Part shown: positions 24,935 to 32,749 of the stretch, in pieces
Numbering within the stretch: the first letter of the stretch is position 1
How the letters are laid out: every line of letters starts with the position of its first letter
Assembly: GCF_036013935.1 (NCBI RefSeq)
Contig: NZ_CP107902.1
Location: forward strand, 8,031,001-8,095,000
DNA: 64,000 nucleotides
From: Streptomyces sp. NBC_00461
GTDB lineage: Bacteria; Actinomycetota; Actinomycetes; Streptomycetales; Streptomycetaceae
Direction: 5' to 3'
Translations under genes and position numbers: made by a program
The notes under the pieces: model-generated
What the model was told of the DNA's origin: nothing
Database searches by the model: none
What the model saw: only the letters and a program-made list of their open reading frames with translations

Positions 24935-25591
24935 ATGCGTCTGCTCCTCGTACGCCACGGCCAGACCCCCTCGAACGTCGACTTCCTGCTTGACACCGCC
25001 GTCCCGGGACCGGGCCTGACCGCGCTCGGCGAGCGGCAGGCGGCCGCGCTGCCCGAGGCGCTCGCCGACGAGGACATCGAGGCCCTGTACGCCTCCACCC
25101 TCGTACGCACACAGCTCACCGCCGCCCCGCTGGCGACCGCCCGCCGCCTGGACGTCCTGGTCCGGGACGGTATCCGCGAGCTCACGGCGGGTGACCTGGA
25201 GATGCTGCCCGGCGACACGGAGCAGGGCGCCCTCTACATGAAGACGGTGTTCGCCTGGGCGGCCGGGGACACCGCGCTCCGGATGCCCGGCGGGGAGAGC
25301 GGCGCCGAGGCCCTCGCGCGCTACGACGCCGTGGTCGCCGAGGCCGCGGGCAGCGGCGCCGGTACGGTCGCGATGGTCAGCCACGGCGCGGCGATCCGCA
25401 TGTGGACGGCGGCCCGCGCCGACAACGTCGACGTCGCCTTCGCCGCGGCCCGCCCCCTCGACAACACCGGCGTGGTGATCCTGGAGGGCTCGCCGGCGGA
25501 CGGCTGGAAGGCCCTCACCTGGGCGGGCGCGACAGTGGCCGCCAGCGGTGACAGCGGACCCGCGGGGCGCCCTGTGGGCGAGCCGGCTTGA
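24935..25591 (+). CDS. Histidine phosphatase family protein
   Basis: A 218-residue phosphoglycerate-mutase-like phosphatase. Seen: the phosphohistidine motif LVRHGQT at the N-terminus, RTQLTA with the binding arginine, the glutamate region GIRELTAGDLE and the second histidine in VSHGAAI. It removes phosphate from an unknown small molecule. GGAGGG seven bases before ATG 24935 sets the start. Confidence 0.9.
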   Translation: MRLLLVRHGQTPSNVDFLLDTAVPGPGLTALGERQAAALPEALADEDIEALYASTLVRTQLTAAPLATARRLDVLVRDGIRELTAGDLEMLPGDTEQGALYMKTVFAWAAGDTALRMPGGESGAEALARYDAVVAEAAGSGAGTVAMVSHGAAIRMWTAARADNVDVAFAAARPLDNTGVVILEGSPADGWKALTWAGATVAASGDSGPAGRPVGEPA

Positions 25592-25652
25592 CCCCGACCG
25601 GACCTGATAAGCGTTTGCCCGACCACGCGGACCGCCCGCAGAATGCGACCTC

Positions 25653-27272
25653 ATGGGACATCTGGAAGCCGCACACCTCGAGTACTACCTCCCCGACGGG
25701 AGGGCGCTGCTCGGCGATGTGTCCTTCCGGGTGGGCGAAGGGGCCGCCGTGGCCCTGGTCGGGCCCAACGGCGCGGGCAAGACGACCCTGCTGCGGCTGA
25801 TCTCCGGTGAGCTGAAACCGCACGGCGGCACCGTCACCGTCAGTGGCGGCCTGGGTGTGATGCGGCAGTTCGTGGGGTCGGTACGGGACGAGACGACCGT
25901 GCGGGACCTGCTCGTGTCGGTCGCGCCGCCCCGCATCCGGGAGGCCGCCGAGGCCGTCGACAGGGCCGAGCACCTCATCATGACCGTCGACGACGAGGCG
26001 GCCCAGCTGAAGTACGCGCAGGCGCTCTCCGACTGGGCCGAGGCGCGCGGGTACGAGGCGGAGACGCTGTGGGACATGTGCACCACGGCCGCGCTCGGGG
26101 TGCCGTACGAGAAGGCGCAGTTCCGGCAGGTGCGCACGCTGTCCGGCGGTGAGCAGAAGCGGCTCGTGCTGGAGGCGCTGCTGCGCGGCACCGACGAGGT
26201 GCTGCTCCTCGACGAGCCGGACAACTATCTCGACGTGCCCGGCAAGCGGTGGCTGGAGGAGCGGCTGAAGGAGACCCGCAAGACGGTCCTCTTCGTCTCC
26301 CACGACCGCGAACTCCTCGCCCGGGCCGCGGAGAAGATCGTCTCCGTGGAGCCCTCGCCCGCCGGCGCCGACGCCTGGGTGCACGGCGGCGGCTTCGCCA
26401 CGTACCACGACGCCCGGCGTGAACGCTTCGCCCGTTTCGAGGAGTTGCGCAGGCGCTGGGACGAGAAGCACGCCCAGCTGAAGAAGCTGGTCCTGAATCT
26501 CCGTCAGGCGGCCAGCATCAGCCACGAGTTGGCGTCCCGCTACCAGGCCGCGCAGACCCGGCTGCGCAAGTTCGAGGAGGCCGGGCCGCCGCCCGAGCCG
26601 CCGCGCGAGCAGGACATCCGGATGCGGCTCAAGGGCGGCCGCACCGGCGTAAGGGCCGTCACCTGCAAGGGACTTGAGCTCACCGGTCTGATGAAGCCCT
26701 TCGACCTGGAGGTCTTCTACGGCGAACGCGTCGCCGTCCTCGGTTCGAACGGCTCCGGCAAGTCGCACTTCCTGCGGCTGCTGGCCGGCGGCGAGGTGGC
26801 GCACACGGGGGAGTGGAAGCTCGGCGCGCGGGTGGTGCCCGGGCACTTCGCCCAGACGCACGCCCACCCCGAGCTCCAGGGCCGCACGCTGCTCGACATC
26901 CTGTGGAAGGAGCACGCCCAGGACCGGGGCGCGGCGATGTCGCGCCTGCGCCGCTACGAGCTCACCGGCCAGGCCGAGCAGACCTTCGACCGGCTCTCCG
27001 GCGGTCAGCAGGCCCGCTTCCAGATCCTGCTGCTGGAACTGGAGGGCGTCACCGCCCTGCTCCTCGACGAGCCGACCGACAACCTCGACCTGGAGTCCGC
27101 GGAGGCGCTCCAGGAGGGCCTGGAGGCCTTCGACGGCACGGTGCTCGCGGTCACGCACGACCGCTGGTTCGCCCGCTCCTTCGACCGCTACCTGGTCTTC
27201 GGCAGCGACGGCCGCGTCCGCGAGAGTGTCGAGCCGGTCTGGGACGAGCGCCGCGTGGAGCGGGCGCGGTAG
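25653..27272 (+). CDS. ABC-F family ATPase (ribosome-associated type)
   Basis: A 539-residue protein with two ABC modules and no membrane segment. First module: GPNGAGKTT, LSGGEQKR, LLLDEPDNYLD. Second: GSNGSGKS, LSGGQQAR, LLLDEPTDNLD. The linker between them (residues ~245-320) is charged and helical, like the P-site tRNA-interacting motif of ABC-F factors. Such proteins rescue stalled or antibiotic-blocked ribosomes. Without close comparison it cannot be called housekeeping (EttA/Uup-like) or resistance type. The usual EPTNHLD of module one is EPDNYLD. Confidence 0.9.
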   Translation: MGHLEAAHLEYYLPDGRALLGDVSFRVGEGAAVALVGPNGAGKTTLLRLISGELKPHGGTVTVSGGLGVMRQFVGSVRDETTVRDLLVSVAPPRIREAAEAVDRAEHLIMTVDDEAAQLKYAQALSDWAEARGYEAETLWDMCTTAALGVPYEKAQFRQVRTLSGGEQKRLVLEALLRGTDEVLLLDEPDNYLDVPGKRWLEERLKETRKTVLFVSHDRELLARAAEKIVSVEPSPAGADAWVHGGGFATYHDARRERFARFEELRRRWDEKHAQLKKLVLNLRQAASISHELASRYQAAQTRLRKFEEAGPPPEPPREQDIRMRLKGGRTGVRAVTCKGLELTGLMKPFDLEVFYGERVAVLGSNGSGKSHFLRLLAGGEVAHTGEWKLGARVVPGHFAQTHAHPELQGRTLLDILWKEHAQDRGAAMSRLRRYELTGQAEQTFDRLSGGQQARFQILLLELEGVTALLLDEPTDNLDLESAEALQEGLEAFDGTVLAVTHDRWFARSFDRYLVFGSDGRVRESVEPVWDERRVERAR

Positions 27273-27431
27273 CCGCCGGACGGGCGTACACGGAGGCCCG
27301 GGGGCCGGGATGTTCGTAGAGTGGAGGCAGGAAGGCGAGATCCATGGCCCCCGCCCGGGCGCCGCTTGGGACTGTTGCCACCGGACGGGTACCCGGACCG
27401 CAGGGACGAACACGACGAGCGGGGTAACACC

Positions 27432-27680
27432 ATGACCGGAGTCGACCCCAGCCGGCTGGACGACCAGCAGCTCATGAAGGAGCTGGAGACGATCCACCGC
27501 ACGCGCCACGACACGCTGCTCTACGCCTCCACCGACGCGCTGCGGGCCCACAACGATCGTATGGCCCAGCTGGAGGGCGAGTATCTGCGCCGCAACCCGC
27601 GGCGCATGGTGGCGGCGGGCCGTACCCGCGAAGGCGCCCGGGACCGCCAGTGCGGGGAGTCGGCGACTCCCCGCGGCTGA
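27432..27680 (+). CDS. Small conserved protein, DUF6158-like
   Basis: An 82-residue protein starting MTGVDPSRLDDQQLMKELET with HRTRHDTLLYASTDAL next, recognised from memory as the Streptomyces DUF6158 family. It is helical, soluble and of unknown function. The last ~12 residues (CGESATPRG) look like an extension by a lost stop. A GGGTAC lies 45 bp upstream, but no matching upstream box was found. Confidence 0.7.
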   Translation: MTGVDPSRLDDQQLMKELETIHRTRHDTLLYASTDALRAHNDRMAQLEGEYLRRNPRRMVAAGRTREGARDRQCGESATPRG

Positions 27681-27704
27681 CCCGCCGTGTCCGACGGCAC
27701 CCGT

Positions 27705-27818
27705 TCAGCGACGAGCCGGCGGCCGGTCCGGGTCGGGCCCGCGTTCGCCGGCGGCCGGCGGGTCGTCGGCGTGGAAGGACTCGCGCTGTTCCTGCGTGCG
27801 GTCGGCGGGGGAGGTCAT
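27705..27818 (-). CDS. Possible 37-residue hypothetical protein
   Basis: A short hydrophilic frame (MTSPADRTQEQRESFHADDP..., Pro/Asp/Arg-rich) whose ATG overlaps the PfpI-like gene stop by ATGA, which suggests translational coupling. No family is recognised, and the residue mix is also what random high-GC sequence would give. Confidence 0.35.
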   Translation of the reverse strand: MTSPADRTQEQRESFHADDPPAAGERGPDPDRPPARR

Positions 27819-28360
27819 CGGCCGGCCTCCGCGGAGAACACGTGCAGGAACGCGTCGCAGAACGCCTTCAGATCGTCCGGCTTGCGGCTGGTGACCAGCT
27901 TGCCGGCGCCGTGGTCGCAGATCTTGACCTGCTCGTCGACCCAGGTGCCGCCCGCGTTGCGGATGTCCGTCCGCAGGCTCGGCCAGGAGGTGAGCACCCG
28001 GCCGCGTACGACATCGGCCTCGACCAGCGTCCACGGGGCGTGGCAGATCGCGGCGACCGGCAGGCCCTGCTCGAAGAAGTCCTTCACGAACGCCACGGCC
28101 TTCTCGTCCATGCGCAGGGCGTCGGGGTTGGCCACGCCGCCCGGCAGGACCAGCCCGCCGAAGGAACCGGCCGAGGTCTCACCCACGACCTCGTCGACGG
28201 GGAAGGTGTCCGCCTTGTCGAGATGGTCGAAGGCCTGGATCTCACCGGCTTCGGTCGACACCAGCACGGGCTCGTGGCCCGCGTCCTTCGCCGCCTGCCA
28301 CGGATCGGTGAGCTCGATCTGTTCGACGCCTTCGGGTGCGGTCAGGAATGCGATACGCAT
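27815..28360 (-). CDS. DJ-1/PfpI-family protein (class I amidotransferase-like)
   Basis: A 181-residue protein. Seen: MRIAFLTAPEGVEQIELTDP, the conserved glutamate strand, VLPGGVANPDALR and the nucleophile elbow AAICHAPWTL with the reactive cysteine. PfpI/DJ-1 proteins act as glyoxalase-like deglycases, proteases or stress chaperones. The start is ATG 28360; a TTG at 28369 would add three residues and sit closer to AAAGGA. It is the third gene of the CBS operon, which has a SigB-type promoter. Confidence 0.87.
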   Translation of the reverse strand: MRIAFLTAPEGVEQIELTDPWQAAKDAGHEPVLVSTEAGEIQAFDHLDKADTFPVDEVVGETSAGSFGGLVLPGGVANPDALRMDEKAVAFVKDFFEQGLPVAAICHAPWTLVEADVVRGRVLTSWPSLRTDIRNAGGTWVDEQVKICDHGAGKLVTSRKPDDLKAFCDAFLHVFSAEAGR

Positions 28361-28365
28361 GTGGT

Positions 28366-28985
28366 TCAACGTCCTTTCGTAGCACGCCAGTTGACTTCGT
28401 CACCAGTGGCGCGTTTCCTCTCGCGCCGCGCCGCGCGTACACAGCGCAACAGTTCCTCGCCGTACGGCAGCGCGACACAGGTGCCGATCGCGACGGCGAT
28501 GCCCGCGAGACAGCCGCGCGACAGCGGCCGCCGCCGCGGCACCGGACGCCAGGCGTCGGGGTGGCCGCCGCCACCGCACAGCAGGGCCTTGACCTGGTCG
28601 GCGTGCAGACACATCAGCGCGGACAGCGCACCGAACGGCAGCGACTCCAGGAAGCTGTGGACGTGCTGCTCCAGTGGTGTGACCTCGCGGTCGCCTCGTG
28701 CACCGCGGCGCCGCCCAACTGCACGGAAAGCAGAAGGGGGTTGACCTCGTAGCGCAGGATCAGCGCGATGGGGATGCCGACCTCGGTCATCATCAGAGCG
28801 TGGATCAGGGACTCCTTGGTGCCCGCGGTGTCCTCGATGCGGCTGCGCCGGTGCATCGCCCAGTCGGCGAGACCGGGCACGAACCGGCTGGGTAACAGCC
28901 CGTACAGGAGATAGCGGGTCGTCGCCTCACCGACGTTGACGGTGCCCCCGCCGGTGCTGATCCCCGCTGGCTGGTCCCGGCTCAT
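28366..28985 (-). pseudogene. Conserved membrane-type protein gene with a frameshift
   Basis: The first part reads from ATG 28985 (overlapping the CBS gene stop) as TRYLLYGLLPSRFVPGLADW...LIHALMMTEVGIPIALILRY up to VHEATAR. Sense then continues only in another frame, as EVTPLEQHVHSFLESLPFGA...LMCLHADQVKALLC, to a stop at 28366. The switch lies near 28684-28691 and needs one base gained or two lost. The joined protein would have about 205 residues with hydrophobic segments near residue 70 and near the C-terminus (LAGIAVAIGTCVALPYGEEL). No function is known. The present product would end at 28614. A sequencing error is possible. Confidence 0.75.
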
Positions 28986-29416
28986 ACGGGGCCCCGGCCG
29001 TCCGGCACGGCCCGGCTGATCTCGGCGAGCGTCGAGTCCGGGTCCTGCACCTCGGCGAGATCGCCGAGGGTCACCATCCCGACCGGCAGCCCGTCCTCCA
29101 CTACCGGCAGCCGGCGTACGGCGTGTGTGCGCATGAGTGCCACGGCGGCCGCGACCGGGTCGTCCGGGGCGAGCAGCACCGGATCCGGAGTGCACACGGA
29201 CTGTGCGCTCACCGTCAGCGGATCGAGGCCTTCCGCAACCGCCCGCACCGTGATGTCGCGATCGGTGAGCACGCCGACGACCTCCTGTCCGTCGGCCACC
29301 AGGACATCGCCGATGTCCTGCACCCGCATCAGTTGCGCCGCCTCGACGAGTGACGCGTCCGGGCGGACGGCGACCACGCCCGGCGTCATGACCTCCCTGA
29401 CGAAATCAGCCTTCAC
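28982..29416 (-). CDS. CBS-domain pair protein
   Basis: A 144-residue protein made of two CBS motifs: VREVMTPGVVAVRPDASLVE to VVGVLTDRDITVRAVAEG, and VCTPDPVLLAPDDPVAAAVA to LPVGMVTLGDLAE. Stand-alone CBS pairs bind adenine nucleotides and often serve as energy or stress sensors. It is first in a four-gene overlapping operon and is preceded by a good SigB-type promoter match. Confidence 0.9.
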   Translation of the reverse strand: MKADFVREVMTPGVVAVRPDASLVEAAQLMRVQDIGDVLVADGQEVVGVLTDRDITVRAVAEGLDPLTVSAQSVCTPDPVLLAPDDPVAAAVALMRTHAVRRLPVVEDGLPVGMVTLGDLAEVQDPDSTLAEISRAVPDGRGPV

Positions 29417-29500
29417 TGTGGGTCATTCCTCCGTTCCCCGGCCGATGGGGGCGCCGTGGCCGGCCTCGGCATGACGCAAGCCCGCAGTACGCAGCCCGCA

Positions 29501-29525
29501 GTACCCCTGAGCCGAAGGCTCATGC
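29501..29525 (-). promoter_or_regulatory. SigB-type promoter of the CBS operon
   Basis: On the minus strand GCAT (29525-29522) is followed after 15 bases by GGGTAC (29506-29501), matching the Streptomyces SigB-family rule GNNT-N14-16-GGGTAC/T. Expected transcription start is near 29494, about 78 bases before ATG 29416. The 29417-29667 spacer otherwise holds only a CCCGCAGTAC direct repeat. Confidence 0.6.
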
Positions 29526-29667
29526 GGGCCGGTCCTCTGGGCGGTGGGTACCTCGTCCCGCGCACCTCGTCCCGCCGGAAGGCGCGTCGGGATTCGGCGG
29601 TCCGGACCGGCGGGCCGGTGATGCGGTTGCCGCCGATCCTTCGTGGCCCGTGCCGAGCGCACCCGGT

Positions 29668-30060
29668 CTACGCCGGCCGCTTCTGCCCGGCTTCGACGAG
29701 TGCCTCCGCCAGTTGCTGGACGGTGGTGAAGCGCGTCGCGCGCGGCAGGTGCTCCACCGGCTCGATGAGGGCGTCGGGGGCGTAGGCCCGGCGCAGTGTG
29801 CGGGCCAGCTCGCGCGGGCCCGCGGGGAACGCGTGACGGCTCAGGTACCGGGTCAGCTCCGTACGGACCGCCGAAAGGGAGGCCCGGGAGCGCCCGGGTG
29901 CGATGGGGCCGCCCGCGATTTCGGGGTCGTCGTCGGCGGTGGGTTCCGGGTCGTGCCACTCCTCGGTCCGCGTGGGATGCCCGGACCGGAGCAGACCTTG
30001 CAGTTCGTGCTTCATCTCCTCGTCGCGGTGGGCGCTCATCCGGTCACTGCCTCGCTGCAT
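29668..30060 (-). CDS. DUF2795-like protein
   Basis: A 130-residue hydrophilic protein. The C-terminal half (RTELTRYLSRHAFPAGPREL, then HLPRATRFTTVQQLAEALVE) resembles the DUF2795 domain, a small helical module common in actinobacteria with unknown role. The N-terminal half is charged and likely disordered (DPEPTADDDPE). GGAGGG just before ATG 30060 decides the start. A SigB-type promoter match lies 35 bp upstream. Confidence 0.7.
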   Translation of the reverse strand: MQRGSDRMSAHRDEEMKHELQGLLRSGHPTRTEEWHDPEPTADDDPEIAGGPIAPGRSRASLSAVRTELTRYLSRHAFPAGPRELARTLRRAYAPDALIEPVEHLPRATRFTTVQQLAEALVEAGQKRPA

Positions 30061-30094
30061 GACTCCCTCCAGATCTTCGGGGGTGGGCCACCGC

Positions 30095-30119
30095 GTACCC
30101 GAAGAACGGAACCCGACAC
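30095..30119 (-). promoter_or_regulatory. SigB-type promoter of the DUF2795-like gene
   Basis: On the minus strand GTGT (30119-30116) is followed after 15 bases by GGGTAC (30100-30095), fitting GNNT-N14-16-GGGTAC/T. The expected start is near 30088, giving a 28-base leader with a good ribosome site. Confidence 0.6.
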
Positions 30120-30188
30120 GGGTTTGCACAGGGAAACGGGGGAGACCCGATGAGAGCCCCCCACCCCATTCCCCGGGAGGGAACGGCC

Positions 30189-30326
30189 ATGATGTTCCTC
30201 GCTGTGCTCATCCCCCTCCTCATGCTCGGCGTGGTGCTGGCGCTCGGCCGCTATGAGGAACTGCTGCTGCCCAAGGAGAAGACCGCCAAGAGCGAGGACG
30301 CCCTGGCCGGTCCGCAAGGAACCTAG
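30189..30326 (+). CDS. Small single-span membrane protein
   Basis: A 45-residue protein: one membrane helix (MFLAVLIPLLMLGVVLALGR) followed by a charged tail (EELLLPKEKTAKSED). GGAGGG a few bases upstream supports translation from ATG 30189. Similar tiny proteins are common in Streptomyces; the function is unknown. The TAG stop lies exactly at the target site of the MITE that follows, so the original C-terminus may have been longer. Confidence 0.7.
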   Translation: MMFLAVLIPLLMLGVVLALGRYEELLLPKEKTAKSEDALAGPQGT

Positions 30327-30560
30327 TGCCCCGGCAGGCAACGTTCGCCCCGTCACGACGCCCGGCACGCTCCCCACTGCCTCACGGGCGTGGGAGGTGC
30401 CCCCTCGCCGCACCGGGCACAGACCCAAGTACGTCCAGCACGAGGGCCCGCACCCGGCACTCGCACCCGGCACTCCCCCAGTCTCCGGCCGGGGGGACGG
30501 ACCCCCAGGGCACGCACCGGACGCCGCTTCTTTGCGGGCAAACGTTGCCTGCCGAGGCAC
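30326..30560. mobile_element. 235-bp MITE with 25-bp imperfect terminal inverted repeats
   Basis: The left end 30326-30350 and right end 30536-30560 are reverse complements at 23 of 25 positions (GTGCCYCGGCAGGCAACGTT...). Reading the ends as TGCC..GGCA leaves CTAG on the left and CCAG on the right, close to the YTAR 4-bp target duplication of IS5-group elements. There is no coding capacity. Inner segments near each end match the 8548-8710 element, although the terminal repeats are unrelated. It lies between the small membrane protein and the sigma-factor gene, about 210 bp upstream of the latter. Confidence 0.85.
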
Positions 30561-30771
30561 CAGGGCTGTTCCACTCCGGCTTCGGCTCGGAAACCTTCGC
30601 CGGTGTTTGTGCCCGGGGCGCGGGGGCAGGCGCAGTCCGAGTGCTTCGGACAGGAGGCACGTCCGTGGGAGTAGCCCCGAGCCGCCCCGGCCGAGCCTGT
30701 CCCGAAAGCACGGCCGCGCTCCCACGGTGACCGTCCAACCCAGAGCACAATCAAGGGAGTTGCGACGCACC

Positions 30772-31566
30772 ATGCCCACCAAAGTGAGCGTGAAGCACCA
30801 CCCGCACGACGACGCCCCCGACACCGCCGAGTCCTTCCGCAAACTCGCCACGCTGCCCGCCGGCCAGCAGCGCGACACCCTGCGCGAGCAGGTCGTCGAG
30901 GCCTGGCTGCCGATGGCCGACCGGATCGCGGGACGGTTCCGCAACCGCGGCGAGAGCATCGACGACCTGCGGCAGGTCGCGGCCCTCGGCCTGGTCAAGG
31001 CCGTCGACCGTTACGACCCCGCACTCGGCAACGCCTTCGAGAGTTACGCCGTACCCACCATCACCGGCGAGATCAAGCGGCACTTCCGCGACCACATGTG
31101 GACCCTGCACGTACCGCGCCGGGTCCAGGACCTGCGCAACCGCGTCCGGTTCGCCACACAGGACCTCTCCCAGACCATTTCGGGCCGCGGGCCCACCACC
31201 GCGGAGATCGCCGAGCACGCGAACCTGACCGAGGAGGACGTCCGGGCCGGCCTGGAGGCGCTGGAGAGCTTCACCGCGCTCTCGCTCGACGCCGAACTGC
31301 CCGGCAGCGCGGACGGCTACTCCCTGAGCGACGCCCTCGGCTCCGCGGACCCCGCGCTGGACACTGTCGTGGACCGCGAGTCGGTCAAGCCCCGGCTGGC
31401 CGCGCTGCCCGAACGCGAGCGGACCATCCTGTACATGCGGTTCTTCGGCGGCATGACGCAGAGCCGCATCGCCGACGAGCTCGGGATCTCCCAGATGCAC
31501 GTGTCGCGGCTGATCAGCCGGTGCTGCGCCCGGATGCGGGACCAGATCATGCGCGAGGCCGCATAG
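30772..31566 (+). CDS. RNA polymerase sigma factor, SigB/SigF/SigG family
   Basis: A 264-residue group 3 sigma factor. Region 2: LPMADRIAGRF, DDLRQVAALGLVKAVDRYDP, FESYAVPTITGEIKRHFRDH. Region 3 follows (PRRVQDLRNRV). Region 4 helix-turn-helix: ALPERERTILYMRFF...TQSRIADELGISQMHVSRLI. Such factors direct stress and differentiation genes from GNNT..GGGTAC promoters, three of which occur in this window. By gene neighbourhood it could be the counterpart of S. coelicolor SigK (from memory, not proven). AAGGGAG lies 12 bases before ATG 30772, a little far. No anti-sigma gene is adjacent. Its end overlaps the convergent PAS gene by 20 bp. Confidence 0.92.
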   Translation: MPTKVSVKHHPHDDAPDTAESFRKLATLPAGQQRDTLREQVVEAWLPMADRIAGRFRNRGESIDDLRQVAALGLVKAVDRYDPALGNAFESYAVPTITGEIKRHFRDHMWTLHVPRRVQDLRNRVRFATQDLSQTISGRGPTTAEIAEHANLTEEDVRAGLEALESFTALSLDAELPGSADGYSLSDALGSADPALDTVVDRESVKPRLAALPERERTILYMRFFGGMTQSRIADELGISQMHVSRLISRCCARMRDQIMREAA

Positions 31567-32662
31567 CCAGCGCCAGATGGCGGGACACCATGTCCATCGC
31601 CTGCGCCTCCGCCATCGAGAACGCCGGGCGGGGCCCGCAACGGAACAGGGTGAGCACCCCGCGCAGGGAGCCTTCGGCCTTCAGCGGCACGCACAGCAGT
31701 GACGTGACGTTCGCCTGTACGAGGACGGGGGAGCCCGTGGCGGTCCGGCCGAAGGCGTCCGGGTCCGGCGGACGTATCTGCAGCGCCGGGGACCCGGTCC
31801 GGGCCGTCTCGACGACAAGCGGGCAGGTGGCCGGATCCTGCGCTTCCAGCGCCGCCGCGTCCTCGTCCGGCGGGGCCAGCACAGCCGTACGCGACAGGCC
31901 GCCCGGGCCGGCGTCGGCGATCACCCAGTCGGCGAACCCCTCGTGCAGCACTCGCGCCGCCGCCTGAAGGGCGGCCTCCCGGTCCGCGGTCAGCAGGGCC
32001 GTGGTCACCGCGTCCAGCAGGTCCAGCACGGACGCGTGCCGGGTGGCCTCGGCGAGGTCGGGGATCTGTCCCGTCGGCGGATCCGGCGGTGTGGCGGGCG
32101 TGCCGAGCCCGCCGGGCTGGAGCACGACCACAACCGTCGTGCCCGGCTCGCCGCTCGGGTGCACGGCTGCCAGTGTGGCGTGCACCGGGACGGTGGGCTG
32201 CTGCTGGAGGCGGACGGTGAGGCTGCGGTCGCCCTCGCCGCGGGCCACCGCCGCGGCCTGGGAGCGGAACGCCGCCCGGTCGGCGTGGGTGAGGAACCCG
32301 GTCAGCGGCCGGCCCGTCGCATGGCCGGCGCGCACGCCGGTGAAGGCACTCGCGGCGCCGTTCACCCGCCGCACCACCGTCTCCTTGTCGATCAGCGCCA
32401 CCGGGAGTGGGAGGCGCTGGAACACGGTGCGCAGCAGGTGCCGCTCCTGCCGGTCCGCAAAGTCACCGCTTCGGGCCGCGCCCGCCGCCGACAGCTGTTC
32501 GTACCAGGGCTCCAACTGGCCTACCACATGGTCGAGTTCGAAGATCGCCGCATCCAGCACCGTGGGCAGATCCCGGCCGGACACGGATCTCGCGGCCTTC
32601 AACTCCGCTACGCGGCGCACGAAATCTTCAAGTTCTTCACCGAATTCGTCCGTCTGCGTCAT
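31547..32662 (-). CDS. PAS and GAF sensor protein without output domain
   Basis: A 371-residue protein: an N-terminal helical region (VRRVAELKAARSVSGRDLPT), a PAS domain at about residues 75-180 (LPLPVALIDKETVVRRVNGA), and a GAF domain at about 215-365 (LLDAVTTALLTADREAALQA, then SLLCVPLKAEGSLRGVLTLF). In Streptomyces such sensors usually end in a PP2C/SpoIIE phosphatase; here the protein stops after GAF, so it must signal through a partner. It is convergent with and overlaps the sigma gene, and is divergent from the GAF-ANTAR gene. Confidence 0.82.
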   Translation of the reverse strand: MTQTDEFGEELEDFVRRVAELKAARSVSGRDLPTVLDAAIFELDHVVGQLEPWYEQLSAAGAARSGDFADRQERHLLRTVFQRLPLPVALIDKETVVRRVNGAASAFTGVRAGHATGRPLTGFLTHADRAAFRSQAAAVARGEGDRSLTVRLQQQPTVPVHATLAAVHPSGEPGTTVVVVLQPGGLGTPATPPDPPTGQIPDLAEATRHASVLDLLDAVTTALLTADREAALQAAARVLHEGFADWVIADAGPGGLSRTAVLAPPDEDAAALEAQDPATCPLVVETARTGSPALQIRPPDPDAFGRTATGSPVLVQANVTSLLCVPLKAEGSLRGVLTLFRCGPRPAFSMAEAQAMDMVSRHLALAMRPRA

Positions 32663-32749
32663 GCGTCGAACCTAGCGCGACTCCCGTCCCCTGCCGCTGT
32701 TTTCGGTCCCGGCGAGGGGGAAGGCGGGCGGGGAGCGGAGGAGTTCACC

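Noticed and set aside
25515..27551. A 678-codon minus-strand frame
   Set aside because: Antisense of the ABC-F gene, whose Walker and signature motifs are unambiguous.
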